In this document: positions 19,979 through 29,123 of the stretch, piece by piece
Numbering within the stretch: position 1 is the first letter of the stretch
Layout: the number at the start of each line of letters is the position of its first letter
Assembly: GCF_020251205.1 (NCBI RefSeq)
Contig: NZ_JAIWYX010000006.1
Location: 248,001-312,000, forward strand
Direction: 5' to 3'
Length of the DNA stretch: 64,000 nt
DNA from: Arthrobacter sp. M4
GTDB lineage: Bacteria > Actinomycetota > Actinomycetes > Actinomycetales > Micrococcaceae
Program-made: the position numbers and the translations under genes
The notes under the pieces: model-generated
The model's database searches: none
Told to the model about the DNA's origin: nothing
Seen by the model: the letters and a program-made list of their open reading frames with translations, nothing else

Positions 19979-21202
19979 ATGTACTCAAGCATCAAGGACC
20001 AGCTGCAGGACGAACTCGACGAGATTCGCGAGGCCGGACTCTATAAGACCGAGCGACACATCGATTCGCCGCAGGCCAGCCATATTGCGGCCGGCCAGCT
20101 GGGCCAGGCCGCCACGGACGTGCTGAATTTCTGCGCCAACAACTACCTGGGCCTCGCTGACCACCCGGACATCATCGCCGCGGCCAAGGAAGCCATGGAC
20201 AGCAGGGGATTCGGGATGGCGTCAGTGCGCTTTATCTGCGGCACCCAGGATCTCCACCTGGAGCTGGAGAAGAGTGTCTCGCACTTTCTGGGCACCGAGG
20301 ACACCATCCTCTTTTCAAGCTGCTTCGATGCCAACGGCGGCGTCTTCGAATCCCTGTTCGGCCCCGAGGACGCGGTCATCTCCGACGCCCTCAACCACGC
20401 TTCCATCATTGACGGCATCCGACTGTGCAAGGCCCGCCGCTATCGCTACGCCAACCAGGACATGGCGGACCTGGAGGCGCGGCTCCAGGAAGCCTCCAAC
20501 GGAGACCAAGATGCCGGAGTGGCCCCTGCCCGCCGGAAGATCATCGTGACGGACGGCGTGTTCTCCATGGACGGCTACCTTGCTCCGCTCAAGGACATCT
20601 GCGACCTCGCCGAAAAGTACGACGCCCTGGTGATGGTGGACGACTCGCATGCCGTGGGCTTTATGGGACCAACCGGCGCCGGCACGCCCGAGCATGCCGG
20701 GGTCTCATCCCGTGTGGACATCTACACGGGCACATTCGGCAAGGCCCTGGGCGGCGCCTCGGGTGGCTACGTCTCCGGACGTGGCGAGATCATCGCAATG
20801 CTTCGCCAGAAGGCACGGCCCTACCTGTTTTCCAACTCCCTGGCCCCGGCCATCGTGGCGGCAACCATCAAGGCGCTGGAACTGGTCCAGGGCTCCGGTG
20901 AACTCCGCAAACGCCTGTTCGACAACGCCTCGCTCTTCCGCCGACGAATGGTCGAGGAAGGCTTCGACCTGCTCGATGGCGAACATGCCATCATTCCGGT
21001 GATGTTCGGTGACGCCGTACTCGCTGCCAGGATCGCGGACCAGATGCTTGCCCATGGCGTCTTCGTCACCGCTTTCAGCTACCCCGTAGTGCCACGCGGT
21101 GCAGCCCGAATCCGCGTACAGCTCTCCGCGGCGCATAGCCCGGAAGACGTGGAAGCCTGCGTGCAGGCCTTTGTGGCCAGCCGGGCAGCAGTGGCCAGCT
21201 AG
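19979..21202 (+). CDS. kbl: glycine C-acetyltransferase (2-amino-3-ketobutyrate CoA ligase)
   Basis: 407-residue PLP enzyme of the alpha-oxoamine synthase family. It splits 2-amino-3-oxobutyrate with CoA into glycine and acetyl-CoA. Lys255 in [15 protein letters not shown] should bind PLP; the cofactor-binding [13 protein letters not shown] and the N-terminal [13 protein letters not shown] are also typical. A ribosome site (AAGGGGAG) lies upstream of the ATG. It follows tdh by 44 nt. Confidence 0.95.
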   Translation: MYSSIKDQLQDELDEIREAGLYKTERHIDSPQASHIAAGQLGQAATDVLNFCANNYLGLADHPDIIAAAKEAMDSRGFGMASVRFICGTQDLHLELEKSVSHFLGTEDTILFSSCFDANGGVFESLFGPEDAVISDALNHASIIDGIRLCKARRYRYANQDMADLEARLQEASNGDQDAGVAPARRKIIVTDGVFSMDGYLAPLKDICDLAEKYDALVMVDDSHAVGFMGPTGAGTPEHAGVSSRVDIYTGTFGKALGGASGGYVSGRGEIIAMLRQKARPYLFSNSLAPAIVAATIKALELVQGSGELRKRLFDNASLFRRRMVEEGFDLLDGEHAIIPVMFGDAVLAARIADQMLAHGVFVTAFSYPVVPRGAARIRVQLSAAHSPEDVEACVQAFVASRAAVAS

Positions 21203-21241
21203 CCCCGGCATTGCGGACAGTCCGGCAGATCGCAACTCTGA

Positions 21242-21247
21242 CAAGAT
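21242..21247 (+). promoter_or_regulatory. -10 hexamer of a leaderless FAD-oxidoreductase promoter
   Basis: CAAGAT lies 6 nt upstream of the ATG at 21254. The same hexamer and spacing occur before ligA and the CPBP gene. Confidence 0.4.
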
Positions 21248-21253
21248 AAGGTC

Positions 21254-22357
21254 ATGGCACAGAGCTACGACGTTGTGATCGTTGGTGGGGGTATCGCCGG
21301 ACTGTCCCTGGCCTCGGCCCTGGCGGGCCGGTGCAGCGTGGCCCTGGTGGAAGCAGAACAGACCCTCGCGTACCACACCTCGTCACGGTCCGCCCGACAG
21401 CTTATCCCCAGCTACGGCCCCGACGTCGTGCAGGAACTGACTATCAGGACGCTCGACGTCATCGCCCAACGGGACCGAGAGCTGCCGGTTCCCGTCCTCA
21501 CACCCCGCAGCTTCATGTTGATTGGCGATGCGAGCAACGTCCGGGCCGAAGCCAGCGGACACATGCAGCCCATTTCGCATGAGGAAGCCCTCCGGCTCTG
21601 CCCCGCGTTGAAGCCGGAATCGTTCAGTGCGGCCGGACTGGACACGGGCTCGTTCGCCTGCAACGCACCAGTCCTCCTGGAGGACCACCGCGCCAGGGCC
21701 GCCGCCGGCGGCGTGGACATCATCACTGGTGCCCGTGTGCACTCCGCCCAGCGGATCGGCCAGGGCTGGCACCTCGGTGCGGGCCAGGAAGCCCTGGCCG
21801 CCGCCGTCGTCGTTAACGCCGCAGGTGCCTGGGCAGATGAGCTGGCCGTGATCAGCGGCGTGGAAAAGCTCGGGCTGCAGCCATACCGGCGCACCGCGGC
21901 GATTGTCGACGTCGAATACCCCTTGCCTGAAGGCGCGCCAATGGTGGCTGCGGCGGACAACAGCTTTTACTTCCGAGCGGAGGGAGAACAGGTTCTGGTT
22001 TCACCGTCGGAGGCCGTGCCCAGCGGTCCCGAGGACTCAAAACCGGCGCCCGGAGACGTCGAGCGGCTCATTGAGCGGCTCAACCAGCTCACCACCCTGG
22101 GCATCTACGCCGTCAGCCGCGCCTGGACGGGGCTGCGCACCGAAGCGGCCGACGGCGTCCCGGTCGCCGGATTCGACGCCGAGGCCCCCGGCTTCTACTG
22201 GCTCGCCGGGCAGGGCGGCTACGGATTCCAGACTTCCTCAGCGATGGCAGAACTGGCCGCAACGCAGATCCTGGGCGATTCAGCCGACACCGAGGGGAGT
22301 CCGGAATCCCGGACAGCATCGGCGCTCGCAGCCACCCGGTGGTCCATCCGCCGATAA
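21254..22357 (+). CDS. FAD-dependent oxidoreductase, D-amino-acid oxidase/glycine oxidase-like (DAO family)
   Basis: 367 residues. The N-terminal dinucleotide fold YDVVIVGGGIAGLSLASALAG binds FAD, and the family's VVNAAGAWADELA and C-terminal GFYWLAGQGGYGFQTS are clear. The arginine-containing HTSSRSARQ lies near the flavin site. Relatives oxidise D-amino acids, glycine, sarcosine or aminoketones. As it follows tdh-kbl, glycine or aminoacetone handling is a reasonable guess, not a proof. It has its own leaderless-type promoter, so it may not be in the kbl operon. Confidence 0.85.
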   Translation: MAQSYDVVIVGGGIAGLSLASALAGRCSVALVEAEQTLAYHTSSRSARQLIPSYGPDVVQELTIRTLDVIAQRDRELPVPVLTPRSFMLIGDASNVRAEASGHMQPISHEEALRLCPALKPESFSAAGLDTGSFACNAPVLLEDHRARAAAGGVDIITGARVHSAQRIGQGWHLGAGQEALAAAVVVNAAGAWADELAVISGVEKLGLQPYRRTAAIVDVEYPLPEGAPMVAAADNSFYFRAEGEQVLVSPSEAVPSGPEDSKPAPGDVERLIERLNQLTTLGIYAVSRAWTGLRTEAADGVPVAGFDAEAPGFYWLAGQGGYGFQTSSAMAELAATQILGDSADTEGSPESRTASALAATRWSIRR

Positions 22358-22368
22358 AGAATGGCAAC

Positions 22369-23580
22369 ATGAGCATTCTCCTCGGCAACATCGGCGAACT
22401 GATGACCCAGGATGCGGAACACCGTGTCCTCCGCGATGCCGCGGTGGTGATGGACGGTGAACGGATCGCGTGGATTGGACCGTCGTCGCAGGCCCCGGCA
22501 GCGGATGAGTTCGTTGATGCCGGCGGCAGGGCCGTCCTGCCCGGCTGGGTTGATTCGCACTCGCACTTGGTTTTTGCCGGTGACCGCACAGCAGAGTTTG
22601 AGGCCCGGATGGCGGGGGAGTCGTACAGCGCCGGCGGGATCGCAGTGACGGTGTCTGCCACCCGTTCGGCGAGCGATGCGGACCTGGAACGGTTGACTGC
22701 CGGGCGCGTCGCCGAGGCGGTGTCCCAGGGGACCACCTATCTGGAGACGAAGACCGGCTACGGGCTGGACGTCCAGCAGGAAGCCCGGAGCGCACGCATC
22801 GCGGCGGAATTGGTGGATGAGGTCACCTATCTCGGCGCGCACCTGGTCCCGGCAGGAGTTGATGCAGAGGCATACACCGACCTGGTGTGTGGTCCCATGC
22901 TCCAGGCCGTCCGCCCTTACGTGCGCTGGGCCGATGTGTTCTGCGAACGCGGCGCCTTCACCGAGGAGCAGTCACGCAGGGTCCTCCAGGCCTGCAAGGA
23001 AGCCGGGCTTGGCCTGCGCGTCCATGGCAACCAGTTGGGAGAAGGCGCGGGGGTGCAGCTTGCCGTAGAGTTCCAAGCCGCCAGCGTGGACCACGTGAAC
23101 TTTTTGTCAGGCAAGGACATTGACGCGCTGGCAGGGAGCTGGTCGGGCCGGAACGAAGCCCAGGGGAGCGGCCGGCGCGGCACCGTTGCCACCGTTCTCC
23201 CGGCGTGCGACCTCTCCACCCGGGCACCGCTGGCACCCGCACGTGAACTGCTCGACGCCGGCATTCCCGTGGCCCTGGCGTCCAACTGCAATCCGGGGAC
23301 GTCGTACACGAGTTCCATGGCGTTCTGCGTCACCACTGCTGTGCTGCAGATGAAACTCAGCGTTCATGAGGCCGTCCGGGCAGCAACCTACACCGGTGCC
23401 CTCGCCTTGGGCAGGGAGACCGGCGACGACGTCGACGGGCAACGGGCGGTGGGTTCCGTCGTCGTTGGCCACCGGGCAGACCTGCACCTCTTGAACGCCC
23501 CTTCGGCGACCCATCTGGCCTACCGCCCGGGGATTCCCCTGACCCACGCCGTTTGGCGGAAGGGCAACCGCGTGGCTTAG
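22369..23580 (+). CDS. hutI: imidazolonepropionase
   Basis: 403-residue amidohydrolase of histidine degradation that opens 4-imidazolone-5-propionate to formimino-glutamate. The first metal motif is DSHSHLVFAGDR; ETKTGYGL, HGNQLGEGAG, a DHVNF and NCNPGTS are the usual substrate and metal motifs of HutI. The ATG at 22369 was chosen because it avoids overlap with the oxidoreductase, whose stop is 11 nt upstream. The other hut genes (hutH, hutU) are not in this window. A related amidohydrolase function is possible but less likely. Confidence 0.85.
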   Translation: MSILLGNIGELMTQDAEHRVLRDAAVVMDGERIAWIGPSSQAPAADEFVDAGGRAVLPGWVDSHSHLVFAGDRTAEFEARMAGESYSAGGIAVTVSATRSASDADLERLTAGRVAEAVSQGTTYLETKTGYGLDVQQEARSARIAAELVDEVTYLGAHLVPAGVDAEAYTDLVCGPMLQAVRPYVRWADVFCERGAFTEEQSRRVLQACKEAGLGLRVHGNQLGEGAGVQLAVEFQAASVDHVNFLSGKDIDALAGSWSGRNEAQGSGRRGTVATVLPACDLSTRAPLAPARELLDAGIPVALASNCNPGTSYTSSMAFCVTTAVLQMKLSVHEAVRAATYTGALALGRETGDDVDGQRAVGSVVVGHRADLHLLNAPSATHLAYRPGIPLTHAVWRKGNRVA

Positions 23581-23582
23581 GG

Positions 23583-23588
23583 CAAGAT
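23583..23588 (+). promoter_or_regulatory. -10 hexamer of a leaderless CPBP promoter
   Basis: CAAGAT lies 6 nt upstream of the ATG at 23595 and immediately after the hutI stop. Confidence 0.4.
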
Positions 23589-23594
23589 AGGACC

Positions 23595-24362
23595 ATGCTG
23601 CTAGCGTCGCGCCGTCGTCTCCGGACAGAAGTGCTCATTGTCCTGGGCCTGTCCCTGGGTCAGTCAGCCGTCTATTCGGTGGTCCAACTCCTCGACAAGA
23701 TGACCCGCGCGCCACTGTCCCAGGCGACGTCCACCCTGAACCGCTCACAGAGTCCGCGGGAATACTTCGACCTCACGTACCAGCTGCTCGATATCGCCTT
23801 CGCACTGGTGCCTGTGGCGCTGGTCTTCTACTTCCTCACCGTTCCCAGGCATCCTGGCGAGGAGGGACGAACGGCGTTTGGTCGGCTTGGCTTCGACCTG
23901 ACCCGCCCGGGCAAGGACCTGCTGCAGGGCGTGGGACTCGCCGCGGCCATCGGCATCCCGTCCTTGGGGCTCTATGCGGCTGGGCGGTCGCTGGGGATCA
24001 CCACCGCCATCATTCCCAGCGGACTCGACGCATACTGGTGGACTGTCCCGGTGCTCATCCTTTCAGCCATGAGGCACGCCGTGGTGGAGGAAGTCATTGT
24101 TGTTGGATACCTGATGGATCGCCTGGGCAGGTTTAGCTGGAGGATGCCCGTCGCGATCGGGGCCAGCGCAGTCCTCCGGGGCAGCTACCACCTGTACCAG
24201 GGCTTCGGTCCGTTTATCGGGAACGCGGTGATGGGTGTGCTCTTCGCGTGGCTTTACACGAGGACCCGCCGCGTTATGCCCCTTGTGGTGGCCCACGCCC
24301 TCCTGGACATTGTTGCGTTTGTGGGGTTCAGCCTATTTGGCAAAGTTGTGGGGCTTGGCTAG
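23595..24362 (+). CDS. CPBP-type intramembrane protease-like membrane protein
   Basis: 255 residues, about seven or eight hydrophobic segments. It has the CAAX-protease/bacteriocin-processing (CPBP) pattern: AVVEEVIVVGYLMDRL, then SAVLRGSYHLYQGFG and a late HALLDIV. The first motif usually reads EExxxR; here the position of the Arg is taken by Val, while the two Glu, the later His and the final His/Asp remain. It may be an active enzyme variant or a non-proteolytic relative. Substrate unknown. Confidence 0.8.
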   Translation: MLLASRRRLRTEVLIVLGLSLGQSAVYSVVQLLDKMTRAPLSQATSTLNRSQSPREYFDLTYQLLDIAFALVPVALVFYFLTVPRHPGEEGRTAFGRLGFDLTRPGKDLLQGVGLAAAIGIPSLGLYAAGRSLGITTAIIPSGLDAYWWTVPVLILSAMRHAVVEEVIVVGYLMDRLGRFSWRMPVAIGASAVLRGSYHLYQGFGPFIGNAVMGVLFAWLYTRTRRVMPLVVAHALLDIVAFVGFSLFGKVVGLG

Positions 24363-24390
24363 GTCTTAGATTGACCAGGTCTTAAAGCAG

Positions 24391-24442
24391 TTCGGCCGCC
24401 ATCATCGGGCGTCGTCATTGACACCCGCTGATGGCGGCCGAA
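24391..24442. terminator. bidirectional hairpin between convergent genes
   Basis: Perfect 14-bp arms TTCGGCCGCCATCA (24391-24404) and 24429-24442 around a 24-nt loop that can fold further. It sits between the ends of the CPBP and glyoxalase-like genes. There is no strong T-tract, so its strength as an intrinsic terminator is uncertain. Confidence 0.6.
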
Positions 24443-24458
24443 GCGCCTGGGCGAAGCG

Positions 24459-25097
24459 TCAGATCGTCACGGCGCCCTTGCTGGTTTCGAACGTAACGGA
24501 CATGATGCCCGGTGTTCCGTGCGGTGCCACCCACTGCACTGCGACATCCTCCAGCGGCTTCTCCACCGGTTCACCCAGCCACTCCGTCACGCGCTCTGCG
24601 GAGCCCGCGATGGTGAGGCTGGACATCTTGACGTCACTGGCGTAGGCGTTGGAGGGGTGCAGCGTCGGGTCGCCTTCCCACTTGAGCATGTAGGGGACCT
24701 GGGGATCAGCGATGAGCCCCAGAATTCCGATCTGCTGCCAGACAAGTTCACGGCCGTCCGGGAACTTGCGGTTGCCGGGAACCGCGGAGCGTCCCAGGCG
24801 CCTTTCAAAGGGGGCCAGGTCGTTTACAGAGACACACCATCCCATCCAGCCCCCTCCGGCCGCTGAACGCGCCCGGACTGCCTGGCCAAACGGAGCCTTG
24901 TCGGATGCCGGGTGGTCCAGGACCTCCACGACTTCGACGTACTTGTGGTCTGCCAGGGGAATAATCATGTTGCGGGTTCCGAAGCGCGGGTGTACGCCCC
25001 CCTTGACGGCCTCAACGCCGAGTGCCGCGGAAATCCGCTCTGCTGTGGCCGCTAGGCCATCGTGTTCACAAGCGTAAGAAACGTGATCCATGCGCAT
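24459..25097 (-). CDS. glyoxalase-like (VOC superfamily) protein
   Basis: 212 residues. N-terminal RMDHVSYACEHDGLAATAERI starts the beta-alpha-beta module of the VOC fold; PRFGTRNMIIPLADHKYVEVVEVL is the matching later part, as in glyoxalase-like domain proteins of actinobacteria. A second half with SLTIAGSAERVTEWLG indicates two modules. Substrate and metal use unknown. An ATG 6 nt further in is equally possible. A perfect palindrome at 25128-25153 lies in the promoter region. Confidence 0.8.
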   Translation of the reverse strand: MRMDHVSYACEHDGLAATAERISAALGVEAVKGGVHPRFGTRNMIIPLADHKYVEVVEVLDHPASDKAPFGQAVRARSAAGGGWMGWCVSVNDLAPFERRLGRSAVPGNRKFPDGRELVWQQIGILGLIADPQVPYMLKWEGDPTLHPSNAYASDVKMSSLTIAGSAERVTEWLGEPVEKPLEDVAVQWVAPHGTPGIMSVTFETSKGAVTI

Positions 25098-25127
25098 GGC
25101 TTCATCTTGGCACTTTGTGATTGGCCT

Positions 25128-25153
25128 CTCAGCTTAGGGTTACCTAAGCTGAG
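25128..25153. promoter_or_regulatory. 11-bp perfect palindrome, candidate iron box or terminator
   Basis: CTCAGCTTAGG-GTTA-CCTAAGCTGAG. The core TTAGGGTTACCTAA agrees at 15 of 19 positions with the DtxR/IdeR consensus as I recall it (TWAGGTTAGSCTAACCTWA). It lies 31-56 nt upstream of the glyoxalase-like gene, but also just past the end of the subtilase gene, so a terminator role is an alternative. Confidence 0.45.
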
Positions 25154-25200
25154 GTGGTTGTTACTTGCAGTCGTAATGCTGGATTTTCGGAGCCCCTTGG

Positions 25201-27618
25201 TCACCCGCCAAGGTAGTAGCCGAACGTGTCCGCGATGAGTTGTACGGTGCCGTTTGAAGTGTTTTTGAAGGCAATTTTGCCGTCAGTGGAGATCGGAGTG
25301 ACGGCGAAATTCGGAATCGTTTGGGCAGGTCCGTAGTTGACGTTGGAGCTGGACGGCAGGGCGGTTCCGCCCGCGAACGCGGTGATGTAGCCCGCCGACG
25401 TCGGTTCAGTAACAGTGATGTTCAGGGCGAGCGCGGATACGTTGTTGGCTGGCACCCCGTTGCTGCCTGTGACTTTCACCGCTATGAGCTGTCCCGGGCC
25501 TAACGGGCCTGTCACCCCGCCCACTCCGGTGCGGGTGTCCAATTGGCGCGCGGGCGATGCCAGGCTCTTGAAGGTTCCCGGAGCCGTAGGCGTGCCACCA
25601 AGGACATAGCCGAAACTATCCGCGATCAGCTGGACCGTGCCATTCGACGTATTCGTGAATGACACTTTCCCATCCACCGATACAGGCACCAGGGCGAAGT
25701 TCGGCACTGTCTGGCTGGGGCCGTAGTTGACGTTGGATGTTCCGGGCGGAGTGGTTCCCCCGGCATGTGCCGTGATAAAGCCCGACGACGACGGTTCAGT
25801 CACCGTGATGTTCATCGCTACCGCGGACGCGCCCGGCAAGATGCCTCCACGTCCGGCCACCGTGAAGGTAATCGTTTGGCCCGGTCCAACGGGTCCTGTT
25901 ACGTTGCCGGTGCCGTCCCGGCTGTCGAGAAGCCTTGCGGGGCTGAGGGCCGAAAACGATCCGGATGCAGTCGGGCGTCCGGACAGGTAGTAGCCCGAGA
26001 CGTCGGCAATAAGGTGCACGAAGCCACTGGAAGTGTTGGTGAATGACACCGCGGCATAGGGCAGCGTGCCGCCGGTTACCGGCGTGATGGCGAAATTGGC
26101 AACGGTTTGGCCAGGGCCGTAATTGACGTTCGACGTTGGCGACGCGGACATGCCTCCGGCCTGGGCGGTGATATATCCTGCCGCGGTGGTCTCGGTTACT
26201 GTGATGTTCATCGCGATGGCTGACACACCATTGCTTGGGATCCCGCCGCGTCCGGCGACCATAACAGTGATGGTTTGACCCGGGCCGATCGGCCCTGTCG
26301 GTACTCCTGTCCCGATCCGCGAATCGAGTAGTCGGTAGGGAGCCCGGGCAACGAATCCGCCAGCAACACTCACCGAACCGTTGCTGTCGTTGGGTCCTGC
26401 ATACAGTAGGCGATCCGGCGACCCCGCGCCACGATTGGTGACGGTGCCCGTCGTGGCGGCAGCTGTGAGGGCTGACGCCACCTGCGCTGGGGACCAGGAT
26501 GGGTGCAGGGCAAGCAACTGGGCAGCGGCACCAGCAACGTGGGGTGAGGCCATCGACGTTCCGTTGAGCTCGGCTACGGCATTGTCGGCTGTCATCCAGT
26601 CGGATGCAATCTTGACGCCCGGGGCAAACAAGTCCACGCAGGTGCCGAAGTTGGAAAAGGCAGCCCGCCCGTCGAAGCTATCTGTTGCCGCGACGGTCAA
26701 AGCATCTGGAACGCGTGCAGGGGAGAAGGAGCAGGCGTCAGTGTTTTTGTTCCCGGCCGCAACCGTAACTGTCACTCCGTCATTAATTGCGGATTGGATA
26801 GCGGTGTCCACTGCGGAATCGCCATCGGTTGACAGGCTCAGGTTTGCCACTGCGGGAGTGTTGTTCTGGTGGCGGGCCACTATCCAGTCAAGGGCCGCGA
26901 TGACATCAGAGGTCCATCCTCCGCCGTCGCAGTCCAGTACTCGAAGCGGGACCAGCGTGGCCGACTTGGCCACACCGAAGTAGCTGCCGGCAGCTGTGCC
27001 TGCCACGTGGGTTCCGTGGCCATTGCAATCTTCGGTGGCGGGTTTGTCCGCGAAGGCGGTCCACCCGGCGGTCACGCGGCCGCCAAAGTCTAGGTGCGAG
27101 GCGCGGATGCCGGTGTCGATTATGTAGATGTCCACGCCCGAGCCTGAGGTCTCCGGGGTGAAGGATCCCGATAAGGGTTGCGTGCGCTGGTCGATGCGGT
27201 CAAGGTTCCACGGTGCGGGCGCCTGCGTCGCTTCCAGGGTCACGCGTTGGTCGCGCCGCACGCTCGAAACCCCGTCCGTTCGGGACAATTCCGCCGCTTT
27301 CTCCGGCGTGGCCGTCACAACGGCGCCCTTGAGCGCGTGCTCAAGGGTTTCCCCGACCCGGACTCCCTTGGTCTTCAGCTCGGAGGCTTTGGCAGCCGCG
27401 TTCGTGTCGCCGTCGAACGTCACGACATAGCGGTCCTCGCCGGGGCCCGGCTCCGGCGCGGGGACGCCCTCGGCGGAGCGAACAGGCGAATCGGTGCCGG
27501 CTACGGAAGGGGAGGGGGACGGATTGCCGGAATCCTCCGTCGACCACGCCGGGGCTGTCCCAAAACCTGACAGAACAACGGCGGCCACAAGGACGCCCAA
27601 GACCTTCGGAAAACGCAT
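25201..27618 (-). CDS. secreted subtilisin-like serine protease (S8) with three C-terminal repeats
   Basis: 805 residues. A signal peptide (about 1-25) is followed by an I9-type propeptide ([19 protein letters not shown]). The S8 catalytic domain has Asp168 (IIDTG), His201 (GHGTHVAG), oxyanion Asn290 (AAGN) and Ser355 ([11 protein letters not shown]), all intact. From about 425 there are three repeats of ~125-130 residues, each starting near RLLDSR.GTG and ending near LIAD..GYY or GYV, a beta-rich module found in actinobacterial surface proteins. They probably help attach the enzyme to the wall or a polymer. GGGGAG precedes the ATG at 27618. Confidence 0.92.
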   Translation of the reverse strand: MRFPKVLGVLVAAVVLSGFGTAPAWSTEDSGNPSPSPSVAGTDSPVRSAEGVPAPEPGPGEDRYVVTFDGDTNAAAKASELKTKGVRVGETLEHALKGAVVTATPEKAAELSRTDGVSSVRRDQRVTLEATQAPAPWNLDRIDQRTQPLSGSFTPETSGSGVDIYIIDTGIRASHLDFGGRVTAGWTAFADKPATEDCNGHGTHVAGTAAGSYFGVAKSATLVPLRVLDCDGGGWTSDVIAALDWIVARHQNNTPAVANLSLSTDGDSAVDTAIQSAINDGVTVTVAAGNKNTDACSFSPARVPDALTVAATDSFDGRAAFSNFGTCVDLFAPGVKIASDWMTADNAVAELNGTSMASPHVAGAAAQLLALHPSWSPAQVASALTAAATTGTVTNRGAGSPDRLLYAGPNDSNGSVSVAGGFVARAPYRLLDSRIGTGVPTGPIGPGQTITVMVAGRGGIPSNGVSAIAMNITVTETTAAGYITAQAGGMSASPTSNVNYGPGQTVANFAITPVTGGTLPYAAVSFTNTSSGFVHLIADVSGYYLSGRPTASGSFSALSPARLLDSRDGTGNVTGPVGPGQTITFTVAGRGGILPGASAVAMNITVTEPSSSGFITAHAGGTTPPGTSNVNYGPSQTVPNFALVPVSVDGKVSFTNTSNGTVQLIADSFGYVLGGTPTAPGTFKSLASPARQLDTRTGVGGVTGPLGPGQLIAVKVTGSNGVPANNVSALALNITVTEPTSAGYITAFAGGTALPSSSNVNYGPAQTIPNFAVTPISTDGKIAFKNTSNGTVQLIADTFGYYLGG

Positions 27619-27810
27619 ATGCTCCCCTGCATCGCACTGCCGGCAGTCGCCGAGCCCCAAAGCCGCACAACGCGGGCGGCGGGCCGATTCTACCGGTCAA
27701 AGCTGAAGCACGGGAACTCCCTCAGCGGCGGTTCCCGCCACGACGTCAGACTGGGACACATAGCAGTCACAAAGCTGTCACATTCTTGGGCCATGGCTGC
27801 AGCCCTTCCG

Positions 27811-27816
27811 TACACT
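27811..27816 (+). promoter_or_regulatory. -10 hexamer of the metX/SAM-IV promoter
   Basis: TACACT, with TTGGGC 19 nt upstream as a possible -35. A start 7-9 nt downstream would put the 5' end exactly at the riboswitch. Confidence 0.45.
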
Positions 27817-27824
27817 TCATGGAA

Positions 27825-27936
27825 GGTCATGAGTGCCAGCGACAGCCCCGGCTTGCTGGCCGGCAACCCTCCACCGCGGCGGGGTGCCCCGGGTGAAGAC
27901 CTGGCCTGTCGTACTGCTGACGGCGGGCAAGCGCGA
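27825..27936 (+). ncRNA. SAM-IV riboswitch
   Basis: The stretch GGTCATGAGTGCCAGCG, the following GCTTGCTGGCCGGCAACC, a GGGGTGCCCCGGGTGAAGAC block and the closing GGCAAGCGCG match, segment by segment, the SAM-IV riboswitch known from actinobacteria. It binds S-adenosylmethionine and represses downstream methionine-synthesis genes when SAM is plentiful. It ends about 16 nt before the metX start and includes or precedes its ribosome site (GAAGAGG), so control of translation is likely. Boundaries approximate. Confidence 0.93.
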
Positions 27937-27952
27937 TGAAGAGGTCTATGAC

Positions 27953-29122
27953 ATGTCGATTACCGCGGCAGCCGAAACGCCATCGGAAACCACCAACGGG
28001 GAAGCCCTGAACAGTGTCCCGGACGGAACGGGCAGTATCCCTGAAGGAACTCTCCAGTACCTGTCCATCGGCGCCCTGGAACTCGAGGCCGGTGGCTTCC
28101 TGCCTGAGGTAACGCTGGCGTTTGAGACCTGGGGCAAACTCAACGGGGACGCCTCCAATGCCGTTCTCATCCAACACGCCCTGACCGGCAGCACGCACGT
28201 CACACGAGGCAGTAGTGACGAGGACGGCTGGTGGGAACAGTTGGTTGGGCCCGGCGCCCCCGTGGACACCGGAAAGTACTTCGTGGTGTCCGTCAACATC
28301 GTTGGCGGCTGTTACGGCAGCACCGGCCCCGCATCGCCGGGCCCCGACGGTCGCCCCTGGGGATCGCGTTTCCCCCTGGTGACCCTGCGAGACAGCACTG
28401 CCGCGGAAGCCAGGCTGGCCGATGCCCTGGGCATCGACAGTTGGTACGCAGTGATCGGCGGCTCCATGGGGGGTGCCCGCGCCCTGGAATGGGCAGTCAC
28501 CTACCCCGAGCGGGTGAAGCGCTGTGGCGTGGTGTCCGTCGGAGCCTACAGCACTGCTGAGCAGATCGCCTTCGCGCAGGCCCAGACGCTCGCCATCAGG
28601 CAGGACCCCAACTTCAGGGACGGAGACTACTACGACGGTCCCGCACCGGAGGCTGGCCTAGCCCTTGCACGGCGGATTGCACATATCACCTACCGCTCAG
28701 CCACCGAGTTCGACGTCCGCTTTGGCCGGAACGCGCAGGGGACGGAAACGCCGCTGGAAGCCGCGCGCCTGGACCGCCGCGGCCGCTACCAGGTGGAAAG
28801 CTACCTCGACCACCAGGGCACAAAGCTGGTCCGGCGCTTCGACGCGAACAGCTACATCGCCATCACCGAGGCGCTCATGAGCCACGACGTCACCAGGGGG
28901 CGGGGCACGCTCAAGGACGCGCTCAGCCGCACCACGGCACACTTCTTCATCGCCGCCGTGAGCACTGACCGCCTGTATTTCCCTGCGCAGTCCCGTGAAC
29001 TCGCTGACGCGCTGCCGGGCGATGTTCCGGTCTACCTCATCGAGGCACCGATTGGGCACGACGGCTTCCTCACCGAAATCGGCCAGCTCAACGAGCAGTT
29101 GCGGCAGGACTTCTTCGGCTGA
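27953..29122 (+). CDS. metX: homoserine O-acetyltransferase
   Basis: 389-residue alpha/beta-hydrolase that acetylates L-homoserine with acetyl-CoA, the first committed step of methionine synthesis. The nucleophile Ser171 is in GGSMGGARALEW; the Asp is in STDRLYFP and the His in PIGHDGFL. The typical N-terminal HALTGSTHV is present. The ATG at 27953 follows the SAM-IV riboswitch. No metY lies next to it. Confidence 0.95.
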   Translation: MSITAAAETPSETTNGEALNSVPDGTGSIPEGTLQYLSIGALELEAGGFLPEVTLAFETWGKLNGDASNAVLIQHALTGSTHVTRGSSDEDGWWEQLVGPGAPVDTGKYFVVSVNIVGGCYGSTGPASPGPDGRPWGSRFPLVTLRDSTAAEARLADALGIDSWYAVIGGSMGGARALEWAVTYPERVKRCGVVSVGAYSTAEQIAFAQAQTLAIRQDPNFRDGDYYDGPAPEAGLALARRIAHITYRSATEFDVRFGRNAQGTETPLEAARLDRRGRYQVESYLDHQGTKLVRRFDANSYIAITEALMSHDVTRGRGTLKDALSRTTAHFFIAAVSTDRLYFPAQSRELADALPGDVPVYLIEAPIGHDGFLTEIGQLNEQLRQDFFG

Positions 29123-29123
29123 A

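Noticed and set aside
25321..27570. Several plus-strand frames opposite the subtilase
   Set aside because: They are shadows of the repeats on the minus strand, lacking start signals and motifs.
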